64,000 nucleotides of DNA, taken from NCBI RefSeq assembly GCF_964340395.1, contig NC_135551.1, forward strand, positions 20,943,503 to 21,007,502. Reading direction: 5' to 3'. A model generated the notes under the pieces. That model worked only from the letters and a program-made list of their open reading frames with translations, ran no database searches and was not told where the DNA came from. The position numbers and the translations under genes are program-made. This DNA is from Glandiceps talaboti. Taxonomy: Eukaryota; Hemichordata; Enteropneusta; Spengelidae. Of the stretch, positions 1 to 14,117 are shown in pieces. Position 1 is the first letter of the stretch. The number at the start of each line of letters is the position of its first letter.

Positions 1-1803
1 AATACGCTTGATGACATTGAAATTCGTACTCTGATATTGTTAGCAAAAGTTTATGATTTTATAGGAATTTTCTCGATATATATTAGCGTATACTTAATTA
101 CGTCATCATAATTGTGCATATCTTATACTTGAATATTGAATATCAGTTTTTAGAGTTCTGCCAGTATCAAATGATGCTTAAATATGCTTTGACAGTAGCA
201 AGAATATTACAGGTTTTAATATGCAGAGAATTTTACATTACACCCCCCCCCTCCCCAGCAAAACAGATAAGCTCAGCTTGCGTACATTACACCTCTCCCC
301 CAAGCAAAAACATAAAACTCCGCTTGCGTCCCTCCAACTTTGGAAACTGTACGTGCGAGGACTCTCCATTTTGAAGGTCGTGTGGTGTAACGTAATCAAA
401 CAGCCCAACATGTTTGTACTCACGATTACTACACTACATTCTCTATCGAGCATTTGAAATGCCAATCACATCCCACTCGTGATAAATATATCAACGAATG
501 AAACAGCTGTACACCCAATGTGATCATCAATTTCCGTTGTGTCCTTTCATTACAATGTTCTTGTCAATCCAATATATTTCCTCAATATATGTTGAAGGTC
601 AAACCTATCTCTTCATCTGCATCAGTCTGTCTATCGTAAGTACATCGGTTATATTAAATCTACCCAAATTTGCAAGTGTTTCATTTCAACGTTATTACCT
701 TCACGTAGCGATTAGCCATCATACATATTTGCCTGTCCTGTCAATATAAATATGTGCCAGCCTAGCATATTACACTGTTGATCAGTGGTGCTCTTCTCTG
801 ATCTGTTCTTCAATATCACTGTCACACTATTTATGTTCCTATTATGCTATTCTCTGTTCCTTGGTTCTGTTTGAGCTATGCCATTCTGATCTGTTTCTTT
901 TACACTGCTCTTATTAAATGTACACCAATCTGTCCGACCGTAAACAGCCAAGGCCATACCTCAGACGCCCACTACTCAATTTCAACCAAACCTGGCACAC
1001 ATGTCAATCACTATTAGAGAACATATGCCTGTTACTCAATTTTGTGGTCTTGACCTACATGACAAAATGGCGGCCCTGTTTGTCTTAAAAATACACATTT
1101 TGCCCAAAAACATGACACATACAAATGTCATTTAAGTGTCTACCCATATCAAGGATGTGCTTTCTAATGAGACATTTGATCATTTACCTTGTCACGTTCA
1201 ACTAGATGTTTTAATTGACCACCCTGTCATCCAATCAACTATACTATTTCACAGGAAAAACTATGTAGATATGCCAGAACTGAAAAGGAAAAGGAGACGC
1301 TAAGTAATAACGTCTTGAACATAATCTCTTCCGATTTGCGATTATTATAGAAAGAAGCTCTGTCAGCCATCGATACTAATACTACATAAGAAATTGATGA
1401 CAGATAATGGTAAAGTTTCAGAAAGCTTGCATTTGGTCTTTGTTAACGTTTGTGTAGATAATTATAGTGTTTACTTGCCAGTGTCATCGCAAAGATGATT
1501 GCTTAGTACTAATTGTATATTTTGTACAGGTTCCAAATTTTAGTATGAGTAGTAATTTTTGTCGGAGTTCAGATACAGTCAATTTCAGCCACCCCCCCCC
1601 CACCCCCCCCCCCCCATCCAATCATGTCTTCTATGTCGGTGTGACTATAGGCCAATACCTGTAAGACTTTCTTGTATACAAAATTTAAGCTTAGGACAAA
1701 GAACATATATTGCACAATATTCGCTGTGTGTGTGTATATATATAAGTATACGCTCTGCCACTGCGGTATAGAGCACTGTCTTAGCAGATTGATACTCACC
1801 GAG

Positions 1804-1910
<107 letters not shown>

Positions 1911-3540
1911 CGTTAGATTTATAACTTTTTAGTATGGTAATGATTTATCTATGTCAAGCTTTCCAGTGATTCAACTACAAATCTGTCTTTAATGGTTCAG
2001 TTGACGGCACCGTATCAATTTACCCGTTATAGCCGCGTTAACAACACACGGTAGCATTACAGTGAATATCTGGTTACTTCTTACATGTTCAGTTTGACTT
2101 CAAAACATCTATCATAAAACATGTTTACGTTACAGAATACAACTGCACAGCTTGTATTGATTATGCATGCATTAATATAATACATTCCACCAAAGGCGAA
2201 TGATGATATCGTCCAATAATAGATTGGTTCCTGCTCTATAATTAGTACTATGGCATTTCTTCGTATGTCTGCGATTGATTCATTCTATGTGTATCCTATT
2301 GCCAGACTTAGTGATAAGGTTTTTTGACTAATGCGACATTATCGATACATGCAGCGTTGCATTCGAGTCATTAAGTCATGCACGTAGTACTTAACCCCAG
2401 TGTAGCTACTTGTAACGATCGACTACTGCATGTAATGCGTTTCCCTTACAGATATATTTTAGGATGCATATTAAATCAAATTGATGGTAGAGTGAGAGGA
2501 GCAGCTGAAATTTTATTTTATTCGAACATCAGTTGGGGACGGGAGAGGGGGGATGAGCAAAATGCAATGACTATAAAATCATGAAATTACAGATCGGGAA
2601 ATATGGAAGAGGGAGTTGTGCACAGAAGGTCTTAGAACTAGAAATAGTAAGAACTGGCGTGGCTTACGTGACGATAGTAGCTTAACCACTTCACTATTGT
2701 GTATCTGCGAGGTACGTATAAAATGGACGTACGTATGTTTCGATCGGTTAACAAAAGTTGAAGTCTGTATCGATTACTTGTTTTCAAGGACCATATGTAG
2801 TATACGAAGGAAGGAGGAGGGCAAACTAATCCATTCAGATTTCAAGTACCTTGTCTTACAGCAATGGAGATATATGCCCGGTGACAGTCCCAAACTCCGC
2901 CGCTTTTCACTCTCTACTTCGTAGTATATAGCTACTTTCTGGTAAGCTTTAAATGGTCTATCCGATTAAATACCTACTACTAGGAAAATACAGAAGACTT
3001 TAAACAAACCCATCTTAAAGGGACCTACAATGTTATCCCGTAAAAAATGCGAAATAACACAGACGCCACCGTCAGGCCTGTTGTGAAAGTTGAAATCTAT
3101 CTGATACTATCAATATACTGTTACTACCCTACTGAGGAATAGCTAGCGAATAGCTCACAAAGGTTGTTCGCATTATTATGCGTACATACCTCTGACCCAG
3201 AAATTTTTTATGACCAGATAACAAAATCTTTACGACCAATTACACAGATTGTTTTAGCTGCGAAGGGTGATAAACAGGATGTGCATCGTTTTTATCTTGA
3301 TATGTTTATTTCTAATTCCAAGTCGTATTATTTATGTTTATTGTTTTTACTAAGATATTCGTAAAATGCCTTTTTTGTAAGAAAGAGTCGTGTACTAATT
3401 TGCAACTTCAATGTCTCACTAAATTCGTAAATAACACTTCCTAAACAGTATCGTTACCATTTACACCTTCACTCACAGTATAGTCAAAGTCGTTACTCTA
3501 GAAGTCCTGAGATGTATGAGATGCAATTTAAATTTCATCT

Positions 3541-3745
3541 ACAGCCACCCACACAGTCATTAACATCATGTCTTTTGTTAATCAATCACAAAATTCTAAT
3601 CCAATAACACTGTCCCTCATAAAGTTAGTGTTTATTGGGGCGGTTATGTAATGTCCAAAATATGGTATATTTGTCAGCTCAAGATGCTACTTACACACTG
3701 TTTACGTCACCATAACAGTTTGGGTTCACTCAGTCTGATTGGATG
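3541..3745 (+). repeat. dispersed repeat, diverged copy
   Basis: This stretch shares long blocks with about 41120-41460. Shared blocks include TTAGTGTTTATTGGGGC, ATAATGTCCAAA/TATGGTATATTT-type sequence and GATGCTACTTA. The order and orientation of the blocks are the same in both places, so they are copies of one dispersed element. No coding capacity or terminal repeats were seen. Confidence 0.7.
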
Positions 3746-4640
3746 AAAAACCTTTATTCTGATTGAAGGACTTGGCATCCAGATTAAAATAACACGAACT
3801 TTTCCGACCAAAAGTTGTCGATAAAACCTTCTTGGTTTTCTTGGTTTAAACATCATATTTATGAAATTTTTTATGAATTTCCTACACGGTTGTTTTAAGA
3901 GTCGGTGACTTCATTTTCGTCAAAATTGACCAATTTTACTCAAAATCCCCAATACCTCCCTAAGCCATATTGCATGTAGAAGTGACCTATATCATTTGCA
4001 AATGATATCGACAAAAATTCACCGTCAATCATAAAACCACCGGGCCCTTTTACTTTTACGGCAACAGTTACTTGGGTTTGCAAGAACGGTAATCGAGAGG
4101 GGAATCCCGAGGGAGAGAGAAAATATCAGGTGCAAAAGCCAAGCATCCGCTACGAAATCTTATACATACTGAGCCTACGGAGACAATTTTGACAGGAAAA
4201 GATATGAAATGCGAGACTAGAGAGGAAGATAAAATTTACTGCACTTTAGAGTAAATCGGGTCTTATCGTGCAATGACGTTCTACATTAATCCCATATGAT
4301 AATAAAAAATGTCTTTATTTCCATCTTCTTTTTATCGTTACTGTCTCCGTTTGCAATATAAACCATCTAATAATATGTAAAATTTAGACAGCTTTGGAAA
4401 CGGATCATCCATCATTCAATTCAGAAATTAAATTAAATCAAATTACAAATCTATGATGGGTATGTCTGAAATTTTACTTTCATCAATGATGTAGGTCATT
4501 AAAGGTAGATTAATTTCTAAGAATGGTTACGTGGTTTAATTTATTGAATTTCGGAATGTAGATTCGTATTAGTCGACGATATTTCCATCAGGCAATAACG
4601 AACAACTAATCACAATCGTGAGCTTCTGACCGATATAAAG

Positions 4641-4828
<188 letters not shown>

Positions 4829-6242
4829 GATTTTTGTAGGAAAACAGAAACGACTGTACTCCTTCGTGAAATCAACCTTTAACTTATTATCATAATGGTC
4901 GTCAGACTTATCACAAATGAACAACTATTTATGAAAATACTATCCACTTATAACAAAAAAGCCTAATATTTTAAAGTTTTAAGTTAAGATTACATGTAAC
5001 AACATTTACATTCTAATCTTGTTTTGCATCGGAGTGTATCATATTTGTGCGAGGTTTCAATGAAAAAGGCTGCCACGTTACTCTAGAGACGGGGGAAGTG
5101 TCGATACACGTAGATAATGGTCAGGGCATTGATGGTCAAACGGACGAAAGAACTGTGATTTCTACCTCCAAATATTCATCTGAAATATCTCAGTGTTCTC
5201 TTTAAAAAAAATAAAAAAAGAACATGATTGAATACAAATAGATAAACAGAACATCTAGTACTTAAACTGAAACATTTGATAAAATGCAATAACATTGTAA
5301 TTTGCAAGAGTGGATTGTTTGTAGAAATCATTTATTTATAGGCAGTTACCAATGCTCCAAATGAGAGAAAAAACAAATGCAAGACGCTATGTATTTACAA
5401 ATGCCGGATATTTGGTTAACGATCCTTGCAATTTTCATTGTCAACTGAAATCAAAGTGACTTTTCCAACAATTTCGGTTACTAAGATTCAACACTGGGAA
5501 TCAACTCATCATGTCTACAATCACTCCCCGTAGGGACCGACTTTTTGTCGTCTCTCCGTCACTTGTGAATTGCAGCAAATGCCGTACACAATACACTCAA
5601 GGTGTTTTTCAGGGATATAGTCATCAGTGGGGTTGATAATACCTGGTTATATCTGAACAGATCTTCATTCATCTATTCACCCAGTGTGCTTTATTTACCG
5701 CGACAAAATCTTTCAGGGAGCAACCGGTGTAATTTCAGCTGAATCGTGCAAATTGCCTCCGAGGAAAGGCAGAAAAGTCGTTAGTTGTAAATATCAAATG
5801 TCATAGACAACATATTACAAAATTGCCTTTTTACCTCGAACCCAAGCTTGTTGATTATAGACACGAAGTTTTGCCGACTTGCTGAATTCCACTTACCATC
5901 TTCATCTTACATCATTTCTGTGACGCCAATACAAGGTACAAAGGAGGCGATGAATGTCGGCGACAGCGCCAGGCAGACATTTGGAACGGATTTCTTACGA
6001 TTAGTAGAGCAAACGTTCATTCACCTGTACGATGGTGATTACTTGCTTCGAGGTTGTTATGCATTAGCTACGACATTACCGCCGTACCAGTTAATGGTTA
6101 TGTTATCTTTTCAAGCCTCTTTACAGAATTTGTAACGCTGAGTGATTGTGGAACGGCAAATACTAGTTAATGATTTGTACAAAGTAGTTGCTGTGTGTCA
6201 TTCGTATGCATTCGGCTTGATGAGAAAAACTCTCTCCCCCCT

Positions 6243-6344
<102 letters not shown>

Positions 6345-6570
6345 GTAAGTAATATAGTAATATACACCTTTTTCTTGTAACACTTACAGATGTGTCTACA
6401 TGTACATATATACAGTTCTTGAGTCTCCATACCGTTTAATTCTCATACCTGTTTGATAATCTTATTGATCCAGTTTCCATCCTTGCTTTCTTTTTTCTCA
6501 CGCAACCAAATCAACCACATCACATTTGACATACTTATTCAATAATATATCATTTCACGGAAATGTACAA

Positions 6571-6645
6571 GTGTTTGTTTGTTTGTTTGTTTGTTTGTGT
6601 GTGTTTGTTTGTTTGTTTGTTTGTTTGTTTGTTTGTTTGTTTGTT
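6571..6645. repeat. (GTTT)n microsatellite
   Basis: About 18 GTTT units with one short GTGTGT interruption near 6597-6603. Confidence 0.95.
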
Positions 6646-9487
6646 AAAAACACGTGCATGATGCGCGAGATCGTATCCATCACAAGTTCCAACCCCTTTT
6701 TCTAACCATTATGTTAAGATTTTTGATTTATTGGAATCACTTACTTTACTTTTGGAAACATTCTTCCGTAAATTATCACGTTTCTACACTGAAACTGAGT
6801 TTTACTTGCTTGCTGCACTTGTTGGGTAGCATGAGACCCCGAAGTGCGCACGCGTGAACTTAGCGGACGTCTTCTCGATCGACTGCTGAGCTTTACTGAT
6901 TAAATTTAATTGGTCGATCTTCCTATGAGGACATAATGTACCTGTGCGCCTACATATCCTAAAACAACACAATACCTGACGAGAATCAATCACAATCATA
7001 CAACATTATGAGGAGATTGTGTGTGTTGATGTGTTGATAGACGCAATGTGCACGTCAATACGTTGCAAGGATTAAAGTGATATTCATGATAACGGATAGT
7101 CGACTTGCGAATTCCTTGTCAATTACCACATAGCTCATATACAAGCAACGTCTATGGTTCAGTGAACAAGGTCGTATCAATAGAGGCAGACATACATTGA
7201 TTCTGATATTTTATCGCGGTCTCTTATCTTGAGTGAGAAGCAGCGAGAATATTAAAAACAATACCAAATTTGATTGTGGTTCACGCAATTCTTTTATCAC
7301 TTTGCTTATATCTGTGGAAGTTATAATGTAACAGTAACAGTTGTAGTAAACGTTATAATGTGTAGTGTTTTGTCAGTAAAATGACTTACGAGAGCTGAGC
7401 TCCTGTGGTGTTTATGCTTTGATAAGTTATAAGACTAATTTCATTGTATGTCTTAAATTTGCATATACCTTGTGTCATTCCTACAAACAAGCAAACGCAT
7501 CAATGTTTTTTCGCAGGTTGTAAACCCTTTAAACTTTTTGTTACTTTGTTCAAGAAAACTCCAACCACATAGCTCATATCATCAGGTAAAATCAATTTTA
7601 AAAGACTGCAGTCACCGTACAAATGTTTAAAATTATAGAGTTCAAACATATATCAAAATTTAGTCATTTTAAAATCCAATATGGCCGTCGAAAACTTAGT
7701 CTGTGAGATACGACATTAAAAAGACGAACTTACGAATGTCATATCACTTCAAAAGGACCCAGGACAAACTTTCATATGGTAAGATTTGGAGAGAATCAAA
7801 GAACTTTGATTTATAGGGAAATTTATCACTGAGGTGAAGCCTTTCAAAGTGTTTAGTTTAGTATAAGTGTACACCACATATAACTCAGACCCATGTCGTG
7901 GGTAATTCATAGAGTACACATGTTGACCTTTGTGTGGGAATGAATCTGATTCAATTGCCATACTTAACCTCTATACTCCAAACTGTATATTAACATTCAA
8001 ACCAGTTAATCAAATCTCAAAATGCCTTCTTTGCATTGTTAGAACTATTGATTGCATAGTAGGGATTTCAACAGGGGTTTCAGTATATTGACTTCTTTTT
8101 TAGCTACACATGTAATATGGGAATAGAGTATTTGTTAAACTTGTATATGTAAAAGCACTGTAAAATGGCAGGAAAATCAATTTTGGGGTGATTTACGTGT
8201 CATGTGTTTGACTATTCTTAAAGGTCCTGTAAGTTAAATGTAATTTGAGATGTCGTTATCGACAGTGGTCCATCGAATCCTAGGGAGAGTGACACTTTAA
8301 ACCAAGCGAGAAAGCGATGCAATGGGTTCGTAACTTTGGGGTAGAATCCTTGTACGCAGCAACGACCAACAAACTTTCATGTAGCTTCTTGACCTTCCGT
8401 TTGTTTTATGCGAAACGTTGTAATAATCTCGTGCAACTCCACTGAAAGCCTCCCCCAAGGCTTTGCTCTAGTAGTGTCTTAGAAATGCTACATTTACATT
8501 CAAAATCGGTTCGTAGGGTATTGTAGTTAATAATGTATTAGACCAAGGACACTTCCTAAGAGATACGGGTCATAGCTTTGAGATAATATCTGATACCGAT
8601 ATCACCCATGTTGTGTATGTTGCTTGATATTGTTTCATCTAATTCAGCGAGATCAACTCTGTCTTATTACAAAATAATATCCTGTAGGACTATATCTACT
8701 AATCTTCCATGTTTTACCTACGTCATACGAGTCCCATAGATGTGTTTTGTGTTTGTCACCTGAATAAAATATGACATGACTACCTAAGTTACCTAGCTTA
8801 TATAAGCTTGACAATGCTGTTATATCGAGTCAGTATGTCCAGCTAAGTTGTAGGTAGTCACGTCTTTGGGCTATCTAATATAAAGTTGACTTGATTTATA
8901 TTGTTTGGACTAAATCTTGATGTTACATAGTACTTTCTCGGTGCTCTGATATAAAAAAAAAATCATCGTGTTCGCGCCAAAACACCATGTCGTCAGTACT
9001 AGCATTTTCCCACCAAAATTTAGATATACAAAATCGTTCTTGTTTCGTAATTTTAGTGTAATTTAAACTTATTCAGAATGAAATGATTAATATCATCTAG
9101 AAGTTAGTTTATGTTTATGAATTAAAAATGTCATTATTATTATATAAGTGTCCCTTTAAAACATGGGGGTAATGACTCGGACATTAACAAAATAACGCGG
9201 TGTAACTACGTACATGGTGAGGAATACAAGTTTAATTAGATGTATATGTTACCTACTTCTGAGAAGAAAGACGTTCTACCTACTGTCATTGAAATGGGGT
9301 AATGTTATGGGTCTGTTTGTCTGTGTCGTGAAATCAGATATGTATATGAGAGATGTTTTGTACCTCCGTAAGGGGTATATGATGGGGGTTATGTTGTCTG
9401 TTTGTTTGTTTGTCTGTGTGTATTGATGGCTTCTGGATGTCTGCGTCTGGCTGGCTGGCTGTCTCTGCCTGCCAATCTGTCTGACTA

Positions 9488-9489
<2 letters not shown>

Positions 9490-9552
<63 letters not shown>

Positions 9553-9593
9553 TTATCTGTCTATTAGTCTGTCTGTCAGTCTGTCTGTCTTTG
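9490..9593. repeat. (CTGT)n microsatellite
   Basis: A pure CTGT tract to about 9549, followed by an imperfect continuation. The Cys-Leu-Ser-Val frame over it is a repeat artefact. Confidence 0.95.
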
Positions 9594-10227
9594 GTCACAA
9601 TATCTCGCAAACTACTGACTTTGAAACTGTATTCAAGACACATCTTCATGGGAAACCTTTGATATTCTAATTTTGTATCTACTTTTTCAAAAAGCTTAGA
9701 TTGACATGTATTGAAAAAACTTTTGCCAAACAGTGCAGTGTGGGCACAAAAACCACAGCTATACCCATGACATGATTACATTGGTTTTGAATTTTATCCA
9801 CCGGGATACAGGAATAGTTAAAATATAGAAGGGCGTTATTAATTTGATCAGACTCTATGGTCACATGAGACACGACTACTGGGAAATACCCTACAGAAAA
9901 ATAAAGTCGTTACGCTGCGATGCATGATGTTAGGTAATCGGAGTAATTCCTTCAGCTCATTTATTCATGCCTGGAACGTTAAAAATAAATTCAGAAAGTT
10001 CAAAGGTCAACTTGCACTGTTTTCTTTAATCGAAACAGTATGATGATTGCAAGATTAATTGTGAAATATACACGATGGCTTAAATTGCAATGTATAATGT
10101 ATTTCTTTTTTAGTTCATTTCATCATGTCTAGGAATGTATCATACAACATTCTGAAACTGAGTGGGTGTTTGTTAGAAGATATATTATAAACAAGATAAA
10201 GTAAACTTTCCTTTTAATAAAAAAAAT

Positions 10228-10490
10228 GAATGTTAAATGAAATAAAATCCGTTGGTTTAATTCACTTTCACTTGATAGTACAGAGTTGGAAGTGATCAGA
10301 AATTAGGCGGAAGTGACGTAAACGCCGTGTGATACAACTTCCGTTAAACGTGCACTGTAGTTTAACGGAACTTCCCTACCAAGGTCCGTATGTCACTTCC
10401 GCTGTTCTGAGTTCTGATCGATGCCAGCTCCATACTGATAATTGAATGTGAATGAAACCCAACACATTTAACATTATTTAACATCCAGAT
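10228..10490. repeat. long imperfect foldback (hairpin) element
   Basis: The left half is the imperfect reverse complement of the right half. The innermost arms, 10336-10349 and 10360-10373, differ at one of 14 bases around a 10-base loop. Outward, further blocks pair: GGCGGAAGTGACGTA with the complement of TACGTCACTTCCGC-like sequence, then GTACAGAGTTGG, TTCACTTTCA and ATGTTAAAT. The element could form a hairpin of about 125 bp per arm. It has no coding capacity. It resembles a foldback-type MITE, but no target duplication was identified. Confidence 0.75.
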
Positions 10491-11135
10491 TTTTCTAAAC
10501 ATAGTGAATTCACAAGATATCATTTCGTTCTAAATGGTAATTTGATATAGAATTACATGGTTTCATTCAGGTTTATTAAAGAAATCAAATGGACCTGGTA
10601 TCATTTCATATTTCTTTACCAGGATTAAACAATCTGACAAGGCTTTTCGTCAATATCACATTCAGAAAAATGAAAACATTCCAAAATTAATTTTAAAATT
10701 AAATTAGTTTTACTGTACATATCCCAAGAGCTCATTTAAAGTAAGAATATTAAAACTAATTAAAATATTTATAACCATAACAATATTATTTGTAAAACAT
10801 TTTGACATTTTAATTTATAACTTTAAGTTGACTTGACTGTCCGTAGGTTAAATGTCAAAATTGAAGCTCGTTGGGTGTGCGTTACAGGAAGAGGTTAGAA
10901 GTGTTTATGAAATATTTCGGACATACAATTTTGTATCTAAGACAGTGTAAGATTTTCGGGAGTGCCAGACTTCAAAAACATTGTGCTTTTCGCCGCCGCT
11001 TAAGGGGTCTATCCACCCTGAATGGAAGCTTGTTTTCAGTTTGCCCTTGAATAATATCTAGATTATAAATACTAAGTAACTTGTCTTAATGTCCAATAGT
11101 AGAGAAGTCAAATTTGAGGGGGGGAGAGGAGGGGG

Positions 11136-11268
11136 TGTGGTGGTGGTGGTGGTGGTGGCGGCGACGGCGGTGGTGGTGGTGGTGGTGGCGGCGGCGGTGG
11201 CGGCACCGGTGGTGGTGGTGGTGGTGGTGGTGGTGGTGGTGGTGGTGGTGGTGGTGGTGGAGGTGGAG
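11136..11268. repeat. (GGT)n trinucleotide repeat
   Basis: A GGT/GGC tract with occasional GGA. It reads as poly-Val or poly-Pro in the frames that cross it. No flanking coding features support a real protein here. Confidence 0.95.
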
Positions 11269-12448
11269 GGGAACAGGAAGAGGAATCTAGAATCCTCACC
11301 AGTAATAACACCCTGTCAAAATTTAAACAGTATATAAACATTAAGAACAAATGAACCGGGGAACTAAATGACCACACATTAAAAAATTGAGTCAAGCAAT
11401 AAAACGTCAACCGGCATTACTTGATTTAGGGTATACAATTTGTCGTAAATTGAATAAGTATTGCCTTAAACCATTTCACGGTTGCTGATAATGCAGTAGT
11501 AATTATGTATGCGAATACACACTGTGATACAGTTTCAACTTATTCTTTCAACTGAACACAGTATCCCATATAAATCCACCAGCCTGTCCGGTTTTAATTA
11601 GCAAACAATCCTTCAATTTGACTTAAATAGCTACTTAGACAGATGTCTCCCACTAGCGGCGTTCTCATTCATTATGATCATATGATCCAGTTAGATTACT
11701 TACCAGTTATTTGGATTTGATGAAATCGGCTATATTAGCTCATCAAGTCCAACCAGACTATAAAGTCGATTCCTTGTAAACCAATTTCATTTGTATGATT
11801 ACTAATAAGTAGTTCATCTCGTTGACGTGATTCGTCAGTGTGAATGGGTCGCTTTTTATTATTTGGGGATCAAAATTGTATAACACGTCTTATACATGGC
11901 GCATGCGTCGTGATGCACCCGTTGAATATGTAGAAGGAAGAAATACTAGATCTTCTAAATTGGAAATTTAAAGTTAAACTTAGTCATTTGAAAAGTAGAC
12001 ACGCTATCGAGAAAAAACAATTGGAATGCTATCCGGAGAGACATGTAAATAACCACTGACATGAATAATTTGATTGAAATGTAAAACGTTCATCGACTTG
12101 GACATGATTTCAATTTTTTCAAATTAGAAAATATGCACACGGTCAAGAAACAATTATTAACGCCATAGTAAACATGGCACGGTAAACCATGAAAATGTAG
12201 CTTTATTTATTGTATTCTGTATCAAGATAATTATTGTGATTGATAAAATAAATGACAGAAATAAATGAATAAAATGCACCGATGTGAGAGAACAAAAATA
12301 ATTCTGTATAACACATATGAGCCGGTGAAGACATGATGAGAATGCAGCAAGCTGATGTCATCGTCGTATACCACAGCCTCGTTTACGGCGTAGTCTTTAT
12401 TTCACAGTGCAGTGTCGACGTAAGAAATAACAGTTCGGCTTTGCGAGA

Positions 12449-12541
12449 ATGGCTGATGTGAATAAGTCCATATACTTCACCGGTACCAGTCCGCACGACG
12501 TGTGCATAGAACGTTTTAAAAAGCAGAAGAAACAACTAAAC
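12449..12541 (+). CDS. candidate first exon of the Rho-like gene
   Basis: A 31-codon open frame starts at an ATG in a strong Kozak setting (A at -3, G at +4). It ends in phase 0 just before GTTAAC, a weak but possible donor. Joined to the certain exon at 14118, it stays in frame and gives a 194-residue protein, the normal length for Rho GTPases. Residues K6-G12 (KSIYFTG) line up with the Rho beta-1 strand, but the next stretch (TSPHDVC) replaces the G-K-T/S of the P-loop and is one residue shorter. If this exon is right, the protein lacks the nucleotide phosphate-binding loop. A weak donor and no transcript evidence leave this uncertain. A normal P-loop exon elsewhere is the alternative; none was found between 10 kb and 14.1 kb. 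Confidence 0.35.
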
Positions 12542-13770
12542 GTTAACAGTCGATTATAACACTTCTGTTACAATACTCAATAGCACACTTTCTCATGCAT
12601 GAAGTCATAATTTTCTTTGGTTAATTTTTACTTGATTAGTATTGCTACAATCGTAATACCAATGACTTATTATAGAACACAAAGCCCATGTCATGTGTAA
12701 CCACAATGAATGGACATTTGCCAGTACAATAAGAAACATGATATTTAGGACTTGAGTACAAAAATTGATTTTTACCTTGCAAAAAATTATTATATCATTA
12801 CGGTTATAAGTGAAAACTTGAAATTCGTCAATCAATACAAACATGCCGTGGTTTTATGAAAAGATGTTTTATTGAATATTATAGTGATGCGAGTTGTAGA
12901 GTTGAACGGTATAAGTATGGATAGTTCAGACGTTACACTCTAGCACTCACACTCTCATACTCTCGTACGGGATCGTTCAGGTCCAAGTCGGGAATTAGTC
13001 ACAACTGAGAAGATATTTCGGCTTGCCAGAATCACCTAACCGAGTCCTTCTCTCCTCTCCTCTCTCTTCTCTGATTCTGGATATTTTATTCTTACTTTAA
13101 GTATACTTCGAATACCATGGAATTTACACAACGACTATATAAATAGCAAGTCACACCCTAAGATCATGCCATCATAAAAGTTATTATGTACTTTTCTCTA
13201 ACCAATCATCTGAATTTCAGTTACATCATGTTTGCCCAGATTCGTCATCGCCAGTCTACATCTGACCTATGGCCTGCAATGCCGAAAAGTAGAATTTATT
13301 CCCATAATTCCGAAATACGATATTTTGGATCGTAACAATAGTGTAATATATGGCCTGTAATCGTCGATAGAAATCATGTCGAGTTTCTTTTCAATATCTT
13401 CCAGTTGTTAAAAGTTCTACGACAATTAGTATAATTAATATTGTTGAACAACATTCACGTTCCACGCCTCTTATTACTATAAACTTAATTGAGAACCATC
13501 TGTGTTTTCTGAGGTCATCTGAGGCAATATCAACCTTAACAGTGACTTTCACCCAGTCTCAAACTATCGAATTCTATCCATATATCCTAACACATTTATT
13601 AATAACTTTAAAATCGAGGTTTGGGTTTTGGCAAAACTGACATTAAAGTTTAGAAATTTTGTCCATGCCCCCCCCCCCCTCCCTTTCGGAGTCTCCGCTC
13701 GCAACATTTGTATTCATAAAGGTTACTCCCCCACTCTCATCCTCGCCACACGCACATGCACGCACGCGCG

Positions 13771-13782
13771 CGCACACACACA

Positions 13783-13850
<68 letters not shown>
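13771..13850. repeat. (CA)n microsatellite
   Basis: About 35-40 CA units with a CG-rich start. Located in the first intron of the proposed Rho-like gene. Confidence 0.96.
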
Positions 13851-13855
<5 letters not shown>

Positions 13856-14117
13856 TGATGGCATGCGAGGGATATGAGGCCCTTCGGGTGAGTGTGTTTC
13901 AAGTTTCGAATCGAATCGTCATGTCGGAAATGGAATTCGAAGTATTGTCTTTTTCCGGGGTACATTGTAACCATCAATTGCTTCGTTTTCTCAAGTCTTC
14001 TTGGCAAAACAAACTTGTTTTCAGGTTGTTGATTTCTTTCTTAATATGTTTAAATCATTTTAACTGTCAACAGTCATCAATGATATATCTAATCGTTAAT
14101 TATGTATTTTATTACAG

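Noticed and set aside
5848-6135. 95-codon plus-strand frame, considered as a GTPase first exon
   Set aside because: It lacks any P-loop motif and has no donor in the right phase.
13998-14034. A GKTNLF-like frame just before the first certain Rho-like exon, considered as the P-loop
   Set aside because: It would end in a phase that does not fit the exon at 14118, has no Gly at the start of the P-loop, and leaves an intron of only about 80 bases.
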